A DNA stretch of 16,512 bases from Spirochaetota bacterium (GTDB lineage Bacteria > Spirochaetota > Spirochaetia > DSM-27196 > PWMO01), in the NCBI GenBank assembly GCA_009908925.1, contig JAAAOH010000371.1, forward strand, positions 1-16,512, written 5' to 3'. Shown here one piece after another: positions 15,104 to 16,512 of this stretch. How positions within the stretch are numbered: position 1 is the stretch's first letter; each line of letters opens with the position of its first letter. The notes beneath the pieces are model-generated. The model was not told the DNA's origin and ran no database searches. It was given only the letters and a program-made list of their open reading frames with translations. The position numbers were made by a program, and so were the translations under genes.

Positions 15104-16212
15104 ATCGAACATCCGTGACCGAGCCCACACCCCTCGACACCCAGGACCGCAAACCGGTCATTTCACTTCGGAACCTGAAGAAACACTTTCCGATCCGTAC
15201 CGGTGTATTCAGCCGCGTCGCCGGACACGTAAAGGCGGTAGACGGGGTCTCTTTCGATATCTACCCGGGAGAGACCTTCGGCCTCGTGGGAGAAAGCGGC
15301 TGCGGGAAGAGTACGACCGGGCAGGTCATTCTCAGGCTTCTGCCCGCGACCGGAGGGTCGGTGCATTACCGCGGAGAGGACGTGTACGCAGCCTCCGGTG
15401 AGCGGATGCGGGCGCTGCGCAAGGAGATGCAGATCGTCTTCCAGGACCCCTACAGCGCGCTCAACCCGCGGATGACCGTCGGAGCGGCAATCCGGGAGAT
15501 TCTCGGCGTCCACGGCATCGCCACCGGCGCGGCCGCACAACACCGGGTGGAACAGGTCCTGAGCCGCTGCGGGCTTCAGCCCTATCACTCCGACCGCTAC
15601 CCGCACGAGTTCTCCGGCGGCCAGCGGCAACGGGTCGTCATAGCCCGGGCCCTCGCACTCGATCCGAACTTCATCGTCGCCGACGAGCCCATCTCCGCCC
15701 TCGATGTGAGCATCCAGAGTCAGATCATCAACCTGCTCGAAGACCTGCAGGAGGAGTTCGACCTCACCTATCTCTTCGTGAGTCACGACCTGAGTGTCGT
15801 GAAGCACATCGCCGACAGGGTCGGGGTGATGTATCTCGGAAAGCTCGTAGAGGTTGCCGAGAAAAAGGCGTTCTACGAAAAACCGCTTCATCCCTACAGC
15901 GAGGCCCTGCTCTCGGCAGTGCCGGTAAGCGACCCGAGTCACAAGAAAGAGCGCATCATTCTCAAAGGGGATGTACCGAGCCCATCGAATCCGCCGTCAG
16001 GCTGCCCCTTCCACACCAGGTGTCCGTATGTCATGGACGTCTGCAGGAAGGTCGTCCCGCAACTGCTTCCCACCGAGACCGGGCACTACGCCGCCTGCCA
16101 TCTCGTGCATCCGCCGGAGAAGAGTATCGCCGCGGCGAAGGCGGCGGGCGATGAGACCGGGGGCGTCGTGGATACCGAGTCGCAGGAGAGCTCGAATGCC
16201 CCGGTTTCGTAA
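15100..16212 (+). CDS. dppF: Peptide ABC transporter ATPase, DppF/OppF type
   Basis: This is the second ATPase subunit. The 370-residue protein has the DppF-type opening (VISLRNLKKHFPIRTGVFSR, with the insert before the Walker A region), Walker A GESGCGKS (64-71), Q115, signature FSGGQRQR (171-178), Walker B with D195 and E196, and H229. The C-terminal Cys pattern matches that of dppD: C302, C308, C315 and C333. A tail of about 30 polar, acidic residues (340-370) follows the conserved part and is less typical. The start is fixed by the 4-bp ATGA overlap with dppD. The last 17 bp overlap the next gene in another frame. Confidence 0.96.
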   Translation: MNRTSVTEPTPLDTQDRKPVISLRNLKKHFPIRTGVFSRVAGHVKAVDGVSFDIYPGETFGLVGESGCGKSTTGQVILRLLPATGGSVHYRGEDVYAASGERMRALRKEMQIVFQDPYSALNPRMTVGAAIREILGVHGIATGAAAQHRVEQVLSRCGLQPYHSDRYPHEFSGGQRQRVVIARALALDPNFIVADEPISALDVSIQSQIINLLEDLQEEFDLTYLFVSHDLSVVKHIADRVGVMYLGKLVEVAEKKAFYEKPLHPYSEALLSAVPVSDPSHKKERIILKGDVPSPSNPPSGCPFHTRCPYVMDVCRKVVPQLLPTETGHYAACHLVHPPEKSIAAAKAAGDETGGVVDTESQESSNAPVS

Positions 16213-16512
16213 AGAGAACGCCGAGTACGCTGCCGGCCTCAGACGCCCGGAAATCGTGTGGCACGAGGCCTCAGGCCGCGCGCCGGGAGGCCCCGGCGGT
16301 CGACGATCGCGGCGTGCGCGGGACGGGGGCACGGGAGCCGGCACGGGCGCCGGCGGGCACAAAGGCCTCGGCCGGGATGCCGAACACCGCTGGTCCCTCC
16401 TCGACATCGGCGCCATGATACTGGCAGCGCTGCAGGTAATACTTCCCTTCGTGCTCATCCTTCTCGCGGCCGTCGCGGCGGCGTACGGCCTCTTCATGCT
16501 GGCATTCGGACC
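16196..16512 (+). CDS. Unrecognised membrane protein, 5' part (cut by window end)
   Basis: The open frame from ATG 16196 runs off the window end (105 residues visible). A good Shine-Dalgarno sequence (AGGAG, 16184-16188, 7 nt before the ATG) and the 17-bp overlap with dppF support a real, translationally coupled gene. The N-terminus (1-66) is basic and hydrophilic, with a Gly/Arg-rich low-complexity stretch (about 27-60) that looks disordered. Residues 71-103 (starting IGAMILAALQVILPFVLILL) form a long hydrophobic segment, probably a transmembrane helix. I do not recognise the family. The position suggests a last gene of the dpp operon or a separate gene read through from it. Several strongly basic residues before the helix suggest that the N-terminus is cytoplasmic. 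Confidence 0.7.
   Translation, partial: MPRFRKENAEYAAGLRRPEIVWHEASGRAPGGPGGRRSRRARDGGTGAGTGAGGHKGLGRDAEHRWSLLDIGAMILAALQVILPFVLILLAAVAAAYGLFMLAFG

Overview
This window comes from a GC-rich Gram-negative-type bacterium, most likely a spirochaete. The main taxonomic clue is a class I lysyl-tRNA synthetase (HIGN and KISSS motifs) in place of the usual class II enzyme. Class I LysRS is typical of archaea, spirochaetes and some alphaproteobacteria. The many lipoproteins and an RlpA/SPOR cell-wall protein fit a diderm cell. This assignment is an inference. There is no mobile element, CRISPR array or obvious transferred island, and every gap between genes is shorter than about 150 bp.

Layout, left half: the 3' end of era is followed by rpe, both on the plus strand. 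rpe runs tail to tail into rpiA, so two enzymes that act on ribulose 5-phosphate converge with only 8 bp between their stop codons. rpiA sits downstream of lysS on the minus strand with a 10 bp gap. lysS has a near-consensus promoter placed so close to its ATG that the mRNA should be almost leaderless. rlpA is divergent from lysS. It then converges on a compact minus-strand ferrous-iron operon, feoA-feoB-feoC, whose genes are joined by two 4-bp ATGA overlaps. The feo promoter (TTGACA-N17-TAAAGT) overlaps a GTTAG-N6-CTAAC inverted repeat, a good candidate for an iron-regulator operator.

Middle: an alpha/beta-hydrolase-fold protein with Gly in place of the nucleophile; a CAT-anticodon tRNA with its own promoter; an OFA-type MFS transporter whose 3' end runs antisense into the tRNA; and an unrecognised lipoprotein.

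Right half: a complete peptide-type ABC transporter, dppA-B-C-D-F, on the plus strand. Its promoter is divergent from that of the lipoprotein, and a perfect 15-bp palindrome overlaps both -35 regions. A strong UUCG-capped hairpin separates the binding protein gene from the permease genes, probably setting a higher level of binding protein. Behind dppF, and overlapping it by 17 bp with its own Shine-Dalgarno sequence, begins an unrecognised membrane protein gene that is cut off by the window end.

Most of the window is conserved housekeeping and transport. I see no clearly new multi-gene system. The more unusual points are the FeoB G-domain insertion, the nucleophile-less hydrolase, the two near-leaderless promoters, the palindromic divergent dpp promoter, the tRNA/MFS antisense overlap and the unknown gene coupled to dppF.
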